From an uncultured Planctomycetaceae bacterium (GTDB taxonomy: Bacteria > Planctomycetota > Planctomycetia > Pirellulales > UBA1268), in assembly GCA_903958265.1 (NCBI GenBank), contig CAJBSQ010000167.1:1-5883 (forward strand): a stretch of 5,883 nt of DNA, read 5' to 3'. The first letter of the stretch is position 1. Every line of letters begins with the position of its first letter. The notes under the pieces were generated by a model. That model did not search any database and had not been told where the DNA came from. It saw only the letters and a program-made list of their open reading frames with translations. Shown piece after piece: positions 5,272-5,883 of the stretch. The position numbers and the translations under genes are program-made.

Positions 5272-5883
5272 CTAGAAATCGAACGCCAATCGCGTGCCGA
5301 AGCCGTGGATGCAGCCGCTGCCGTCGTAGCTCGCCGACGGCACGACCACGCCGTCGACCTTGGTAAATGGGGTGCTTTGGAAGTCGCGATACGTGAAGTC
5401 GTAGTTGAAGTACACGCGAGCGTTTGGGTTGAGCAGCCAGTTGAGCCCGAGCGTGCAGCCGTTGAGCACGCCGCCGTTCACCTCGCCGTCGCTCAGGCAG
5501 AGGTAGTTGTAGCGCAGGCCCACTTGCCAGGCGCCCTCACTGACGCTCAGCCGGCGGCCCGATCCGCCGCCACGGATCGCGTAGAAGTTGTTGTGCGGGA
5601 TAGGCCGGTCGAATCGGTACTCGATCTTCGAGTAGGTGCGACTCTCGCGGGTGAGAAAGTAGAGCACCTCCGCGTAGCCCGACTGATAATAGACGGTGCC
5701 CACGTTCGTTCCCGGGGCGGGCTGATAGCCGTTGGTGTTGAGCGGGCCGGCGCTCGTCGTCCGAGCGTTGTAGAGCCATGAGCCGAAGTACTCCGACTGA
5801 AACGACCACGGGCCGTTGTTGCCGACGAACTCGAGGCCGATCATGTTCTGCCACGAGCCCTCGAGCAGGCCGGAGTCGGCGTA
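5272..5883 (-). CDS. Outer-membrane porin, phosphate-selective O/P (OprO/OprP) type, C-terminal part, cut by the window edge
   Basis: The last 203 residues of a beta-barrel porin; the frame is open to the right edge, so the start and signal peptide lie outside. The sequence is a run of short amphipathic strands separated by Gly/Asn/Pro-rich turns, with many Tyr, Phe and Trp residues: EFVGNNGPWSFQSEYFGSWL, AEVLYFLTRESRTYSKIEYRF and AWQVGLRYNYLCL. The segment CTLGLNWLLNPNARVYFNYD matches the GxNWYLNPN-type block near the end of OprO/OprP-family porins. The chain ends in LAFDF; a terminal aromatic residue is the usual signal for outer-membrane insertion by BAM. Substrate cannot be read from this part: planctomycete and proteobacterial members are often called phosphate porins by homology alone. 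Two Cys residues sit in LSDGEVNGG-flanking strands, which is uncommon in porins. It is transcribed toward the cysteine-rich gene. Confidence 0.85.
   Translation of the reverse strand, partial: YADSGLLEGSWQNMIGLEFVGNNGPWSFQSEYFGSWLYNARTTSAGPLNTNGYQPAPGTNVGTVYYQSGYAEVLYFLTRESRTYSKIEYRFDRPIPHNNFYAIRGGGSGRRLSVSEGAWQVGLRYNYLCLSDGEVNGGVLNGCTLGLNWLLNPNARVYFNYDFTYRDFQSTPFTKVDGVVVPSASYDGSGCIHGFGTRLAFDF

Noticed and set aside
5203..5781. 192-codon plus-strand frame opposite the porin
   Set aside because: The minus-strand frame has the porin strand pattern, the NWLLNPN block and a terminal Phe. The plus-strand translation is Val/Ala/Glu-rich with no family signature.
1..5883. CRISPR array, tRNA, rRNA, insertion sequence or defence genes
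   Set aside because: No spaced direct-repeat array, no tRNA-like cloverleaf and no transposase or nuclease motifs were seen. All substantial coding frames have ordinary metabolic or envelope explanations.

Overview
The window is GC-rich and densely coded. It looks like chromosomal DNA from a Gram-negative bacterium, most likely a planctomycete. That placement is an inference from three things: a complete HpnC-HpnD-HpnE squalene set, an outer-membrane porin of the OprO/OprP type, and a small cysteine-rich secreted protein of a style common in planctomycete genomes. No rRNA or other taxonomic marker is present.

Layout, left to right. The minus strand carries the N-terminal 120 residues of IspH (1-360, running off the left edge), the last enzyme of the MEP isoprenoid pathway. 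A 159-bp divergent intergenic region (361-519) follows. Next comes a plus-strand operon of three genes, hpnC (520-1503), hpnD (1500-2363) and hpnE (2360-3784). Each junction is a 4-base ATGA overlap, so the genes are very probably translationally coupled. Six bases after the hpnE stop, a convergent minus-strand gene ends; it encodes a nucleosidase/phosphorylase-fold protein (3791-4570), related to MTA/SAH nucleosidase or HpnG. Upstream of it on the minus strand are a cysteine-rich secreted protein (4593-5030), a 241-bp non-coding stretch with a large inverted repeat (5031-5271), and the C-terminal part of a beta-barrel porin (5272 to the right edge).

The left two thirds form one pathway block. 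IspH makes IPP and DMAPP, from which farnesyl diphosphate (FPP) is built by a prenyltransferase not in this window. HpnD joins two FPP to presqualene diphosphate, HpnC converts that to hydroxysqualene, and HpnE reduces it to squalene. No squalene-hopene cyclase, squalene monooxygenase, HpnH or carotenoid desaturase is visible, so the end product (hopanoid, sterol or C30 carotenoid) cannot be decided here. The nucleosidase could belong to hopanoid side-chain synthesis (HpnG) or be a housekeeping MTA/SAH nucleosidase. The rightmost genes are envelope genes with no evident link to squalene.

I found no clearly new system. The least explained item is the inverted repeat at 5090-5219. Its two mismatches both become G-U pairs only in minus-strand RNA.
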